Origin: Gemmatimonadota bacterium
GTDB taxonomy: Bacteria; Gemmatimonadota; Gemmatimonadetes; Palauibacterales; Palauibacteraceae
Assembly: GCA_022820995.1 (NCBI GenBank)
Contig: JAJEEM010000074.1
Location: 33,751-97,750, forward strand
Length of the DNA: 64,000 bases
Direction: 5' to 3'
Both the position numbers and the translations under genes were made by a program. The notes below the pieces were generated by a model, which made no database searches, was not told the DNA's origin, and saw only the letters and a program-made list of their open reading frames with translations. Numbering within the stretch: the stretch's first letter is position 1; each line of letters begins with the position of its first letter. Of this stretch, positions 28,656-36,897 are shown piece after piece.

Positions 28656-29813
28656 TTACGCGTCGCGGGGCGAGCCCTCCAGCAGGCCCTCGAAGGGACG
28701 TTCCTCGGCGCCGTTTTCCGTGCAGACGGCGTAGTGCGTCTCCGCGGACCCGTACAGCGCGACGCCGGCCGTCTCCCCCTGCTTGTTGAGGAGGAAGAAG
28801 CGGACATCGAAGTTCGGCAGGCCGCGCTCGTTGAGGAGCCGCGACTCGACCGTGTTCGACCGGATCCGCTCCAGCGTGGCCATGCCCGCGTCGAGGGGGC
28901 TCATCCCCTGGCGCATGAACTCGACGGCGAGGAAGGACGAGAGGTTGTAGAGGTTCGCCTCGCCCCGGCCCGTCGAGCCGACGGCGCCGACATCGTTGTC
29001 CACGTAGAGCCCGGCCCCGAGGATCGGCGAGTCCCCGGTGCGGCCGGGGATCTTCCACGAGAGGCCGCTCGTCGTGGTGACGCCGCAGATGTCCCCGTCC
29101 GCGTTCACCGCGTTGCAGTTCGTCGTACCCCAGAACGAGTGCGCGGGGATCAGGCCGTCGTCGACCATCGAGAGCCCGGCCTCGAGCCGCTTGCGGGGGT
29201 CGAGCCAGTGGCCGGGGTCGATTCGCCGGCGCCATTCGAGCCACAGGGCGCGGGACGCCTCCGTATTGAGATCGTCCTCGATCTCGAATCCGAGTTGCCG
29301 CGCGAACGCCTGGGCGCCGGCCCCGACGAGGAGGTGATGGTCCGTGAGTTCGGCCACCGCCTTCGCGACGAGCGACGGGGTGCGGACGCCTTCGAGCGCC
29401 GCCACGCCGCCCGCCCAGCGCCGGGGTCCGTGCATGCAGCAGGCATCGAGCTGGACGACGCCGTCGGCGTTGGGGAGTCCGCCGTAGCCGATCCCCATCT
29501 CGGTGGGGTCGTTCTCCGGAATGTTCACGCCCGCCATGAGCGCGTCGAGCACGTCCTCTCCCTCGACGATCCCGCGGAAGGCGCGTTCCACCGAGCTTTC
29601 CGGTCCGCCGTTGTTGAAGCGGATCCCGCTGAGATCGGAGACGACGATGGGTGGAGCGGCCCGCGGACGGCGGACGGCGGGGGCCCCGAAGCCGGCGGCG
29701 TCCCCGGGAGGGCGGCGCTCGGCGGCCAGAGCGGCGGGGGCGGCGGCGATCCCGGCAGCGGAGGCCAGGCCGGCGGCGGAGGTCCGGACGAAGTCTCGGC
29801 GGTCCATGCTCAT
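28656..29813 (-). CDS. Tat-exported N-terminal-nucleophile asparaginase (glycosylasparaginase family)
   Basis: 385 residues from the ATG at 29813 behind GGAG. Tat signal DRRDFVRTSAAGLASAAGIAA. The asparaginase-2 fold is clear: GEDVLDALMAGVNIPENDP, GYGGLPNADGVVQLDACCMHG, the segment WGTTNCNAVNADGDICGVTTT and GLSWKIPGRTGDSPILGAGLY. Alignment without gaps places the nucleophile Thr in WGT, where lysosomal-type glycosylasparaginases have HDT; the Gly-Thr junction is like the plant-type/EcAIII enzymes. Autocleavage is therefore expected at Gly-Thr. Hydrolysis of asparagine or glycosylasparagine in the periplasm is inferred. Its promoter region abuts the toxin-antitoxin operator at 29887-29919. Confidence 0.9.
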   Translation of the reverse strand: MSMDRRDFVRTSAAGLASAAGIAAAPAALAAERRPPGDAAGFGAPAVRRPRAAPPIVVSDLSGIRFNNGGPESSVERAFRGIVEGEDVLDALMAGVNIPENDPTEMGIGYGGLPNADGVVQLDACCMHGPRRWAGGVAALEGVRTPSLVAKAVAELTDHHLLVGAGAQAFARQLGFEIEDDLNTEASRALWLEWRRRIDPGHWLDPRKRLEAGLSMVDDGLIPAHSFWGTTNCNAVNADGDICGVTTTSGLSWKIPGRTGDSPILGAGLYVDNDVGAVGSTGRGEANLYNLSSFLAVEFMRQGMSPLDAGMATLERIRSNTVESRLLNERGLPNFDVRFFLLNKQGETAGVALYGSAETHYAVCTENGAEERPFEGLLEGSPRDA

Positions 29814-29886
29814 GTTTCTCCATCCTCGATCGGAGGGCTCATGTCCCCTCAACATACGATGATCCAAATGGCCACGGGCACGGGCT

Positions 29887-29919
29887 CATGTTATCATGGT
29901 ACGGAATGATGATAACATG
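29887..29919. promoter_or_regulatory. Perfect 11-bp inverted repeat upstream of a toxin-antitoxin operon
   Basis: CATGTTATCAT (29887-29897) and ATGATAACATG (29909-29919) are perfect inverted arms with an 11-base spacer, 19 bp before the antitoxin start and about 75 bp from the divergent asparaginase start. AT-rich in a GC-rich genome. Placement and symmetry fit an operator for a ribbon-helix-helix antitoxin that represses its own operon. Confidence 0.75.
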
Positions 29920-29938
29920 ATCCCGGAGTGGATTCGGC

Positions 29939-30169
29939 ATGATGATTCGGACGCAGATTTCGGTGGACAGGGAACTCTACGAGCGAGTGAAGGAAGCCGC
30001 ACGCAGGGAAGGGATTTCCATCGCGGAACTGTGCAGGAGAAGTCTGGCGGAAACCCTCTCGAGGCTGCCCGATGAGCAGCCGTGGATGGCCTATCTCGGG
30101 ACGTTCGACGGTGAGCCCGAAGACAGCGCGACCGTCGATGAAGTGGTCTACGGGCGCGCGACGCCTTGA
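29939..30169 (+). CDS. Ribbon-helix-helix antitoxin
   Basis: 76 residues. The N-terminus MMIRTQISVDRELYERVKEAARREGISIAELCRR has the pattern of a CopG/Arc-type ribbon-helix-helix DNA-binding domain; the C-terminal part with QPWMAYLGTFDGEPEDS would bind the toxin. Its stop overlaps the toxin TTG by 4 bp. A perfect palindrome lies 19 bp upstream, the expected target for autoregulation. Confidence 0.88.
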   Translation: MMIRTQISVDRELYERVKEAARREGISIAELCRRSLAETLSRLPDEQPWMAYLGTFDGEPEDSATVDEVVYGRATP

Positions 30170-30576
30170 AGGGACGAAAGGTCTTCCTCGACACCGGCAT
30201 CCTCATCGCGGCCCTCAACCGGCGGGACCGGCACCATGCGCAGGCGCGGTCGCTGTTCGGTGGACCCGTGCCGCGCTGGCACACGTCGGTGTTCGTCTGG
30301 TCGGAGGCGTATTCCTGGTTCCTGCACCGCCACGGCGAGGAGCAGGCCCGTGCGTGCCGCCGCCTCCTGGAGAACCTCGACGGACTCGCCCTGCTTGAGG
30401 GAACATCCCGGCTCCACCGCGACACGTGCCGGGTCCTCGACCGGCTGCGCGGCGCCCGCCTAACGTATGTGGACGCGTCGAGTCTTGCCCTGATGGAACA
30501 ACACGAGATCGGGATTGCCTGGGCGACCGACCATCACCTTGGGCTCACCGGGGCGGAAGTGTTTCCCAGATCGTGA
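30166..30576 (+). CDS. PIN-domain toxin (VapC-like ribonuclease)
   Basis: 136 residues from a TTG overlapping the antitoxin stop. PIN-domain acidic residues are all visible: Asp in KVFLDTGILIAALN, Glu in VWSEAYSWFL, Asp in YVDASSLALM and Asp in WATDHHLGLTG. VapC proteins cut tRNA or rRNA when free of antitoxin. Module 1 of five in the window. Confidence 0.9.
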   Translation: MKGRKVFLDTGILIAALNRRDRHHAQARSLFGGPVPRWHTSVFVWSEAYSWFLHRHGEEQARACRRLLENLDGLALLEGTSRLHRDTCRVLDRLRGARLTYVDASSLALMEQHEIGIAWATDHHLGLTGAEVFPRS

Positions 30577-30598
30577 GCTGCCAATTGACGGAGCGAAG

Positions 30599-31405
30599 AT
30601 GAGCATTCGGGTCTGCGTGGGAGGAGCTACGGGGTGGACGGGCGAGAGCGTCGTGGCCGCCATCCTCGAATCGGACGAATTCGAACTGACGGGCGCGGTA
30701 GCGCGGCGAGCGGCGGGACAGACGGTCGGCGCAGTGCGTGGAGAGGCGGATGGCTCCCCGGTGCGGATTTCTTCCGACTTGGCGGAAGCGCTCCACGAGC
30801 CGGCCGACGTCTACATCGACTACACGCACCCGAGCGCCGTCTACGGCAACATCATGTGCGCGGTGGAAACGGGCGTGGCCGCGGTCGTCGGGACCTCGGG
30901 GCTCACGGGAGCGGAGTACGGGGAGATCGACGCGGCCGCACGTGCGCGGGGCGTCGGCGTGATCGCCGCGGGCAACTTCTCGATCACGGCCGCGCTGCTG
31001 AAGCACTTCTCCGGCATCGCGGCGCGCCACGTCCCGCACTGGGAGATCGTCGACATGGCCTCGGCGGCGAAGCCTGACGCGCCGAGCGGCACCGCACAGG
31101 AACTGGCCGAGTTCCTGGCGACGGTCGCGACGAACGAATACGCCCGACCGGTCGCCGACACGCTGGGCTCACGCGAGGCGCGCGGGGCCACGATCGGCGG
31201 CGCGCAGGTCCACTCCCTCCGGCTCCCGAGCTACGTCATCTCCGTGAAATCGATCTTCGGCCTTCCCGGCGAGCGCCTCTCGATCCGGCACGACGCGGGG
31301 TCGAGCGCGGAACCTTACGTGGGCGGCACCCTCCTCGCGGCGCGGCTGGCGCCGGAACGGGTGGGGCTCACGCAGGGACTCGACCGGCTGCTGTTCGAGG
31401 GATAG
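30599..31405 (+). CDS. DapB-like dinucleotide-binding reductase
   Basis: 268 residues. It has the whole frame of 4-hydroxy-tetrahydrodipicolinate reductase: Rossmann GGATGWTGESVVAAI, VYIDYTHPSAVYGN, GTSGLT, IAAGNFSITAALLKHFS and KPDAPSGTAQELAEF. In DapB the sequence before KxDAPSGTA contains the catalytic His pair (EAHHRHKVDAPSGTA in E. coli); here it reads DMASAAKPDAPSGTA, so both His are gone while the Lys remains. It may be a DapB homologue with another substrate, or an inactive form. ATG at 30599 follows GGAG and lies 22 bp after a toxin gene. I therefore leave the symbol empty. Confidence 0.85.
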   Translation: MSIRVCVGGATGWTGESVVAAILESDEFELTGAVARRAAGQTVGAVRGEADGSPVRISSDLAEALHEPADVYIDYTHPSAVYGNIMCAVETGVAAVVGTSGLTGAEYGEIDAAARARGVGVIAAGNFSITAALLKHFSGIAARHVPHWEIVDMASAAKPDAPSGTAQELAEFLATVATNEYARPVADTLGSREARGATIGGAQVHSLRLPSYVISVKSIFGLPGERLSIRHDAGSSAEPYVGGTLLAARLAPERVGLTQGLDRLLFEG

Positions 31406-31441
31406 GCGCCCCGCGACTGAGGCCGGGAGACGGCGTCGTCG

Positions 31442-31491
31442 CGTTCCCGTGGGAACGTCTCTCAAGCGGCGGACGTTTCCGCGGGAACGTC
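31442..31491. repeat. Dispersed palindrome, copies 2 and 3
   Basis: Two variants of the GACGTTCCCGCGGGAACGTC element lie 14 bp apart between convergent genes: CGTTCCCGTGGGAACG (31442-31457, central mismatch) and GACGTTTCCGCGGGAACGTC (31472-31491, one mismatch). The second ends 1 bp before the stop of the lipoprotein gene. They could act as a bidirectional terminator, but there is no T-tract. Confidence 0.7.
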
Positions 31492-31492
31492 T

Positions 31493-32512
31493 TCAGCCCT
31501 CCGGACGGTTGGCGACGATCGCGATCCGGGAGCCGTCGGGGCTCACGGCAAGCCGGGTGATGCCCTCGACGCCCAGTTCCGAGAAATCGGCGATCTCCGT
31601 CCAGTCCGAGCCTTCCGACCAGGCGAAGAGTCGACCGCCATCTCCCATGAGCATCTCACCCTCCGGCGTCCAGGCGTAGTCCTCGCGCCCGGGGAGCGTG
31701 AGCGTGATCCGCTCGCTGGTTCCCGCGGTCGTGTCCAGACGTTCGATCCACCACTCCTCGTCCGAGACCTTCCGCACGAAGGAGATCTCCTCCGTCCCCG
31801 GAATTCGGTGGATGGACCGGCCCGGGCGCTCCGCGACGACCCGGATCTCACCGCTCACGGCATCGCCGACCTGGAGCGTGGGTGGATTTCCGAGGATGAA
31901 CATCGCCACGACGTGTTCGTTGGCCCACGCGTGGTATCCCACCGGCTCGGCCGTCGCGAAGATCGGTCCCAGCGATTCGCCGGAGATGTCGTAGCGCCAG
32001 AGGTATTGCTTGCCCCGGATCTCGTGGATCGCGGAGAAGGCGTCCTGCCCGGGGATCTGGAGCGCGGAGAACTCGCTCGCCTCCTCCGTGCGCGTCAACC
32101 GCTCCGACGCGCCGGTGGCCGAGAGTCGCATGATCTCCGTTTGCCTCCGATCCAGCGCCGCCGTGTGGAGGATCGCCGAACCGTCCAGGAGGAAGCTCGG
32201 CTGGTTGTCGTACGCGTCGCGGTCCGTCCCCTGCGCCAGACCGGAGACCGCAAGCGCCCCCCCCTCGCGGACGAGCGCACCCATCCAGATGTCGGTCGAG
32301 GGAGAGCCCGCGGCCGTCGGCGTGTAATCGTCAGGTGCCGGCCCGATCTCCGGCATCGGCCCATCCGGCGGCTCCGCCGGGAAGGCGACCGCCGCCTCCG
32401 GCTCGCCGCTCTCCGGCGCTCCCTCGTTTTCTTGAGCGCAGCCCCCCGCAGCCGCTGCCGCGAACCCGCCGAACACGAGGGCCGCCATCGTTCGCTGAGT
32501 CATTTGTGCCAT
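31493..32512 (-). CDS. Beta-propeller lipoprotein
   Basis: 339 residues. Signal peptide ends in a lipobox (AAAAAGGC), followed by an acidic, Pro/Glu-rich linker. The body has repeated four-stranded blades, for example GSAILHTAALDRRQTEIMRLS, GEIRVVAERPGRSIHRIPG, and a TolB-like last blade (TRLAVSPDGSRIAIVANR). No catalytic residues recognised. It follows the CocE-type hydrolase by 21 bp, probably in the same transcript, so it may assist or sense that enzyme. Confidence 0.85.
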   Translation of the reverse strand: MAQMTQRTMAALVFGGFAAAAAGGCAQENEGAPESGEPEAAVAFPAEPPDGPMPEIGPAPDDYTPTAAGSPSTDIWMGALVREGGALAVSGLAQGTDRDAYDNQPSFLLDGSAILHTAALDRRQTEIMRLSATGASERLTRTEEASEFSALQIPGQDAFSAIHEIRGKQYLWRYDISGESLGPIFATAEPVGYHAWANEHVVAMFILGNPPTLQVGDAVSGEIRVVAERPGRSIHRIPGTEEISFVRKVSDEEWWIERLDTTAGTSERITLTLPGREDYAWTPEGEMLMGDGGRLFAWSEGSDWTEIADFSELGVEGITRLAVSPDGSRIAIVANRPEG

Positions 32513-32533
32513 GCCTTCCTCCTAACAGCCCGG

Positions 32534-34522
32534 CTAAGGGTCTTCCGGCAGGACGCCGAGGATGACGCGTGAGGGGTGTTCGGCGGACCGGTACAGGGTC
32601 TGCGTCGCGACCTGGTAGTCTCCGGGTGACGCCGTGTAGGTGTCCACGAACGTCTGCGGGTTGCGGTCGTAGGCCGGGAACCATGAACTCTGGACGTGGA
32701 CCATGAGCCGGTGTCCCGCCTTGAAGGTGTGGAAGCGGTCCCGGAGGTCGATCTCGATCCTCGTCACCTCTCCCGGCACCATCGGCGCCGGGTTCTCGAG
32801 GTCGTTCCGGAAGCGGCCGCGCATGATCTCGCCCGCGAGGTGCATCTGGTAGCCGCCCATCGGGACGTCGCAGTTCGCGCTGGGCGGCGCGTCGTCGGGG
32901 TAGACGTCGATCAGCTTCACGATCCAGTCGGAGTCCGTCCCCGTCGTGGAGACGAAGATCTCGGCTCCGATCGGGCCCGCGATGGTCAGATCCTCCTCCA
33001 GCGGTTCGGACTGGTACACGAGGACGTCGGGACGCTCCGAGGCGAAGCGCTGGTCCTCCACCTTCCACAGATGGCCCAGCGTCGTGCGCTCTTCGGCCGA
33101 GAACGGCACCGGGTTGGCCGGGTCGCTCACGTAGGAATCCGCGTGCGAGTCCGCGGCCGCATCCCCGGCCGACTCCGCGGCGGAATCCGCGGTCCGCGTC
33201 GGCGGCTCGAAGCCCAGCGTTCCGTCCGGCCCCAGGTAGAGGCTCACCGGGGTGACGCCCGCCGGCGGCCATGCGTCGTAGGCGCGCCACTCGTTCGTCC
33301 CCGTGAGGAAGACGTTCGCCTCCGTCGCGTCCCACGTCCCCTCGTCCTTCAGGTGGTATTCGAAGAAGGGATACTGGAACTCGCGCTGGAAGTGGAGCGA
33401 GGTCTTCGTGTCGAACGCGATGCAGCCGAGGAAATCGCCGTCCATGCGCCGCCAGCCGCCGTGGAGCCAGGGGCCGACGACGAGCGTGTTCTCGAGGCCG
33501 GGGTTCTCCGCCTCGACCGTCCGGTAGATCGACATCGGGCCGTAGAAGTCCTCGGTGTCGAACCAGCCCGCCACGTTGAGCGTCGCGGGGCGGACGTCGT
33601 CCAGGTAGCGGAGGGCGTTCTGCCGCTGCCAGAACTCGTCGTAGTTCGGGTGCTCGATGAAGTCCCGCCACGCGGGCACGTCGCCGTGGAAGTAGAGTTC
33701 GTCCACCGCGATGGCCGAACCGGCGTTGAGGAAGAAGTCGTATCCGGAGGGGGTGCCGTAGTCGAAGCGGGCGCCGCGCGTGTCCGTCGGGCCGTCGCGG
33801 CGGCGGGCGTTTCCGGAGAGCCAGGAGAAGGCGTACATGATCCGGAAGGCGCCGTTATGGTGCCAGTCGTCGCCGATGAACATGTCCGAGGGCGAAGCCT
33901 GGGGTGAGGCGGCCACGAGCGCCGGGTGCGCGTCCACCATCCCCATCACCGTCTGCCAGCCGGGGTAGGAGATTCCCCACTGCCCCACGCGTCCGTTGTG
34001 GTTCTCGACGTTCGCGAGCAGCCACTCGATCGTGTCCCGGTTGTCCGTGATCTCGTCGGTGTCGGTGGGACCTCGGGGTTCCGCCGCGGGGGCGCGGATG
34101 ACCTCGAACTCGCCCTCCGACCGGAACTGACCCCGCACATCCTGGAAGGCGAAGATGTACCCGGAACGGTCGAACTCCGCGGAGGGTCCGAGCGGGTTCC
34201 GGTATTCGCCGGGCTCGTAGGGACCGATGGAATAGGGGGTTCGGAAGAGGAGGATCGGATACTCGCGCGAGCGGTCCCGCGGCTCGTAGACGAGCGTGTA
34301 GAGTTCGATCCCGTCCCGCATCTCGACCATGTGCTCGGACTTCTCGTAGTTCGCCGCGAGAACCTCGTGGTGCGCCGCCGCGGCGGCTTCAGCATCCGTC
34401 TGGACGGGGGGCGACGGCGGCGGCGCGTCCGCTTCCGAGACGCACCCGGCCAGCGACACGGCGGCCAGCCAAGGCAACAGCGGCGCCAGCCACGGATTCG
34501 TCTTTATCTGCGGCTCTCCCAC
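32534..34522 (-). CDS. CocE/NonD-family serine hydrolase lipoprotein
   Basis: 662 residues from GTG at 34522, which follows GGAGG at good spacing; an earlier in-frame TTG at 34561 is less likely. Signal peptide ends in AVSLAGC (lipobox). X-Pro dipeptidyl-peptidase S15 / CocE family: GIELYTLVYEPRD, RTPYSIGPYEPGEYRN, GYIFAFQDVRGQFRSEGEF, nucleophile Ser in VGQWGISYPGWQTVMG, the later ETLE-like beta-domain, and C-terminal GHRLMVHVQSSWFPAYDRNPQ. Such enzymes hydrolyse X-Pro peptides, esters or beta-lactam side chains. It should act in the periplasm or on the surface. Confidence 0.93.
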   Translation of the reverse strand: MGEPQIKTNPWLAPLLPWLAAVSLAGCVSEADAPPPSPPVQTDAEAAAAAHHEVLAANYEKSEHMVEMRDGIELYTLVYEPRDRSREYPILLFRTPYSIGPYEPGEYRNPLGPSAEFDRSGYIFAFQDVRGQFRSEGEFEVIRAPAAEPRGPTDTDEITDNRDTIEWLLANVENHNGRVGQWGISYPGWQTVMGMVDAHPALVAASPQASPSDMFIGDDWHHNGAFRIMYAFSWLSGNARRRDGPTDTRGARFDYGTPSGYDFFLNAGSAIAVDELYFHGDVPAWRDFIEHPNYDEFWQRQNALRYLDDVRPATLNVAGWFDTEDFYGPMSIYRTVEAENPGLENTLVVGPWLHGGWRRMDGDFLGCIAFDTKTSLHFQREFQYPFFEYHLKDEGTWDATEANVFLTGTNEWRAYDAWPPAGVTPVSLYLGPDGTLGFEPPTRTADSAAESAGDAAADSHADSYVSDPANPVPFSAEERTTLGHLWKVEDQRFASERPDVLVYQSEPLEEDLTIAGPIGAEIFVSTTGTDSDWIVKLIDVYPDDAPPSANCDVPMGGYQMHLAGEIMRGRFRNDLENPAPMVPGEVTRIEIDLRDRFHTFKAGHRLMVHVQSSWFPAYDRNPQTFVDTYTASPGDYQVATQTLYRSAEHPSRVILGVLPEDP

Positions 34523-34547
34523 GGGACCTCCAGGTCGGCACTCGCCT

Positions 34548-34564
34548 TGATTGCAACGCAATCA
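34548..34564. promoter_or_regulatory. Inverted repeat upstream of a toxin-antitoxin operon
   Basis: TGATTGC (34548-34554) and GCAATCA (34558-34564), spacer AAC, lie 36 bp before the antitoxin start and 25 bp before the divergent CocE-type gene. AT-richer than surroundings. Probable operator for the FitA-like antitoxin. Confidence 0.55.
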
Positions 34565-34600
34565 TTCTGTAGAGTGCTCAACGACAGGGAGGTAAGAGTC

Positions 34601-34843
34601 ATGGCGAGCATCACGATCCGCAACCTGGACGACGAGGTGAAGACCCGCTTGCGCGTGCGCGCGGCGGGGAACGGCCGCTCCATGGAGGAGGAAGCGCGGC
34701 GTATCCTTCGCGACGCCGTCCGGCGCCGGCCGAGTACGGGGAACCTCGCCAGCATCATCCGTTCGCACTTCGGGCCGACGAACGGCATCGACCTGGAGCT
34801 GCCGCCGCGAGAACCTGCGCGCGAGCCACCCTCCTTCGACTGA
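34601..34843 (+). CDS. FitA-like ribbon-helix-helix antitoxin
   Basis: 80 residues, preceded by GGGAGGT. MASITIRNLDDEVKTRLRVRAAGNGRSMEEEARRIL is the FitA/Arc-type ribbon-helix-helix domain. The tail (ASIIRSHFGPTNGIDLEL) resembles the toxin-binding end of FitA. One base separates its stop from the toxin TTG. Confidence 0.92.
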   Translation: MASITIRNLDDEVKTRLRVRAAGNGRSMEEEARRILRDAVRRRPSTGNLASIIRSHFGPTNGIDLELPPREPAREPPSFD

Positions 34844-34844
34844 G

Positions 34845-35279
34845 TTGACCGCCTTGCCCCTGCTACTGGACACCAACGTGGTGTCCGAGTTGATCCGCAA
34901 GTTGCCCGATCCGGCGGTCGCAGCCTGGGTCTCGGGCTTTTTCGTGAACGACCTGTTCTTTTCCGCCATCGGCGAAGCCGAATTGCGCTACGGTGCCGCC
35001 ATCCTCCCGGCCGGCCGACGCCGGGACACGCTCGTATTCGAGATCGACGCGATGCTGCGCGACGCCTTCGAGGACCGGGTGTTGCCGTTCGACAGCGACG
35101 CTGCGCGCGAATATGGCAATATCGCCGCCGCGCGCCGTTCGCTCGGACGGCCCGCGGCGCCGGCCGATTGTCAGATTGCCGCGATCGCGGCGTCTCGAGG
35201 CATGGCGGTGGCCACGCGCAACGTCCGCGATTTCGAGAACATGGGAATCGAGATCGTGGACCCGTGGGCAGCGGCGTGA
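34845..35279 (+). CDS. FitB-like PIN-domain toxin
   Basis: 144 residues from TTG at 34845 (a second TTG at 34854 gives MPLLLDTNV). The PIN acidic residues are in LLLDTNVVSELIRK, IGEAELRYGAA, APADCQIAAIA and TRNVRDFENMGIEIVDPW, a close match to FitB/VapC ribonucleases. Module 2 of five. Confidence 0.93.
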   Translation: MTALPLLLDTNVVSELIRKLPDPAVAAWVSGFFVNDLFFSAIGEAELRYGAAILPAGRRRDTLVFEIDAMLRDAFEDRVLPFDSDAAREYGNIAAARRSLGRPAAPADCQIAAIAASRGMAVATRNVRDFENMGIEIVDPWAAA

Positions 35280-35339
35280 CCTGCCGACCGGACCCTGCGG
35301 ACGCCTGAACCCGGCGCGGCCCCGCCAAGGTCACCGGGG

Positions 35340-36896
35340 TCAGCGGCGTCGGTGAAGCTCCGCCCAGTGGGTGAGCGCGTTGCCGAGGCGCACATTCGGG
35401 AGCGTGATCGCGACGACCGAGCCGTTCAGCACGTCGCCCCTGAGCCTGAGTTCGACGGACAGCACGGAGTCCGTCCGGTTCGCGTCCTCGGTGCCGATGT
35501 CGCCCCTGAAGCCGCCGCGCAGGTATTCCCCGTCGAAGCGGGCGTTGTTGAGCAGCGTCCACAGGTCGTCTCCCAACTGGACGTGCACGCGCCCGCCGTC
35601 ATCGATCGCGAGCGCCAGGCGGTGCGGGCCCAGGTGCGTGTCCACCTCGCCGACCCAGTCCCCCGCGAGATCCGGCATGGGCGCGAAATCGATCAGCGCG
35701 CCGCCCTCCGCCGCGTCCTCGAGGATCCCCTCGCGCTCAAGGCGGTGGGGGTCCGGGACCTCCGGCCGCGTCGGCTTCGGCACGGCGTCCGGGAACAGCG
35801 TGTGCCACAGGAGATTCGAGATGTAGCCGGTGAGGGGCGTCGCCGAGTTCGAGAGGACGACGACCGCCGCGTTCTCTTCCGGGGCGATGGCGAGTTCCGT
35901 GCGGACGCCGCCCATCCCGCCGCCGTGGCGCTGGAGCGTGAGGCCGCCCGGGAGGTCCCGCATCACCCACCCGATGCCGTACGCGTTGTCCGGCGCGCTC
36001 TCCCGGATCGGCCGCCGCATCGCCTCGATCGACGCGTCCGTGAGGATCCTCCGTTGATGGTCCAGGTCGTGGCCGAGGTGGAACATCCCGAAGCGGACGA
36101 GGTCGTGGGCGCTGCTGAACACCGCGGAGCCGCCGGGATGGTCGAAGTCGTAGAAGGGGATCGGACTCTGGTCCGTCGCGTAGCGCGTCGCCGCGAAGTC
36201 CTCGAGCCCCGGGCCGATGTCGACGGAGGTCCGGGTGAGTCCGAGCGGCTGGAACACCTCGTCGCGCATGAAATCCAGGTACGACTGTCCCGAGACGCGC
36301 TCGATGATGTAGTCGAGGATCCCGTAGCCGAGGTTCGAGTAGTTCCAGCGTTCGTCCGGCGCCGTGACGAGATTCGCGTAGCGGCGGATCGTCTCGTCCA
36401 TGTGCGGCCGCCGGTACGGTTCGTCCTCGTAGAAGAACTGGTAGTGGAGGGGGAGTCCCGCCGTGTGGCTCGCCACGCGCCGCACCGTGGCGCCGGCGGC
36501 GTCCCAGGCCCGTCCGTCGATCTTCGCGGGGCCGAGGTAGTCGTTCGCCGGCGCGTCGAGGTCCACGAGGCCCCGTTCCACGAGGATCATGAGGCCGGTC
36601 GCCGTGATCGGCTTCGAGATCGAGGCGAGGGAGTACATCGTGTGCTCCGTGGCGCGGATCCGCCGCTCCCGGTCCGCCCAGCCGAACCCCTCCTCCCACA
36701 CGACTTCCCCGTCGACCGCGACGGCGACCGCCATGGAGGGCGCGTCCCAAGCGACGAGCGCGCTCCGGATCTCGCTCCGGATAGACGAGAAGTCGGGCAT
36801 CGTCTGGCCGCGAACATCGGCCGCGCCGAGCACGAATACGACGAGGCAGAGGACGCCAAGCCGCAGGGGGTCGGTGCGCCGGACGACTCGCCTCAT
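35340..36896 (-). CDS. Class C beta-lactamase-like serine hydrolase
   Basis: 518 residues. Signal peptide LRLGVLCLVVFVLGAADVRG. Penicillin-binding-protein fold: SxxK in YSLASISKPITATG, YxN in RWNYSNLGYGILDYI, HxG in LQRHGGGMGGVRTEL. The family includes AmpC-like, D-aminopeptidase and esterase enzymes; the long C-terminal beta-domain (about 130 residues) is more typical of the non-resistance members. ATG lies 1 bp after the stop of the AAA/nuclease gene, so the pair is co-transcribed. Confidence 0.92.
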   Translation of the reverse strand: MRRVVRRTDPLRLGVLCLVVFVLGAADVRGQTMPDFSSIRSEIRSALVAWDAPSMAVAVAVDGEVVWEEGFGWADRERRIRATEHTMYSLASISKPITATGLMILVERGLVDLDAPANDYLGPAKIDGRAWDAAGATVRRVASHTAGLPLHYQFFYEDEPYRRPHMDETIRRYANLVTAPDERWNYSNLGYGILDYIIERVSGQSYLDFMRDEVFQPLGLTRTSVDIGPGLEDFAATRYATDQSPIPFYDFDHPGGSAVFSSAHDLVRFGMFHLGHDLDHQRRILTDASIEAMRRPIRESAPDNAYGIGWVMRDLPGGLTLQRHGGGMGGVRTELAIAPEENAAVVVLSNSATPLTGYISNLLWHTLFPDAVPKPTRPEVPDPHRLEREGILEDAAEGGALIDFAPMPDLAGDWVGEVDTHLGPHRLALAIDDGGRVHVQLGDDLWTLLNNARFDGEYLRGGFRGDIGTEDANRTDSVLSVELRLRGDVLNGSVVAITLPNVRLGNALTHWAELHRRR

Positions 36897-36897
36897 G

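Noticed and set aside
31406..31492. Palindrome pair as an intrinsic terminator between convergent genes
   Set aside because: The stems have no loop and no following T-tract, and the same element occurs inside coding sequence.
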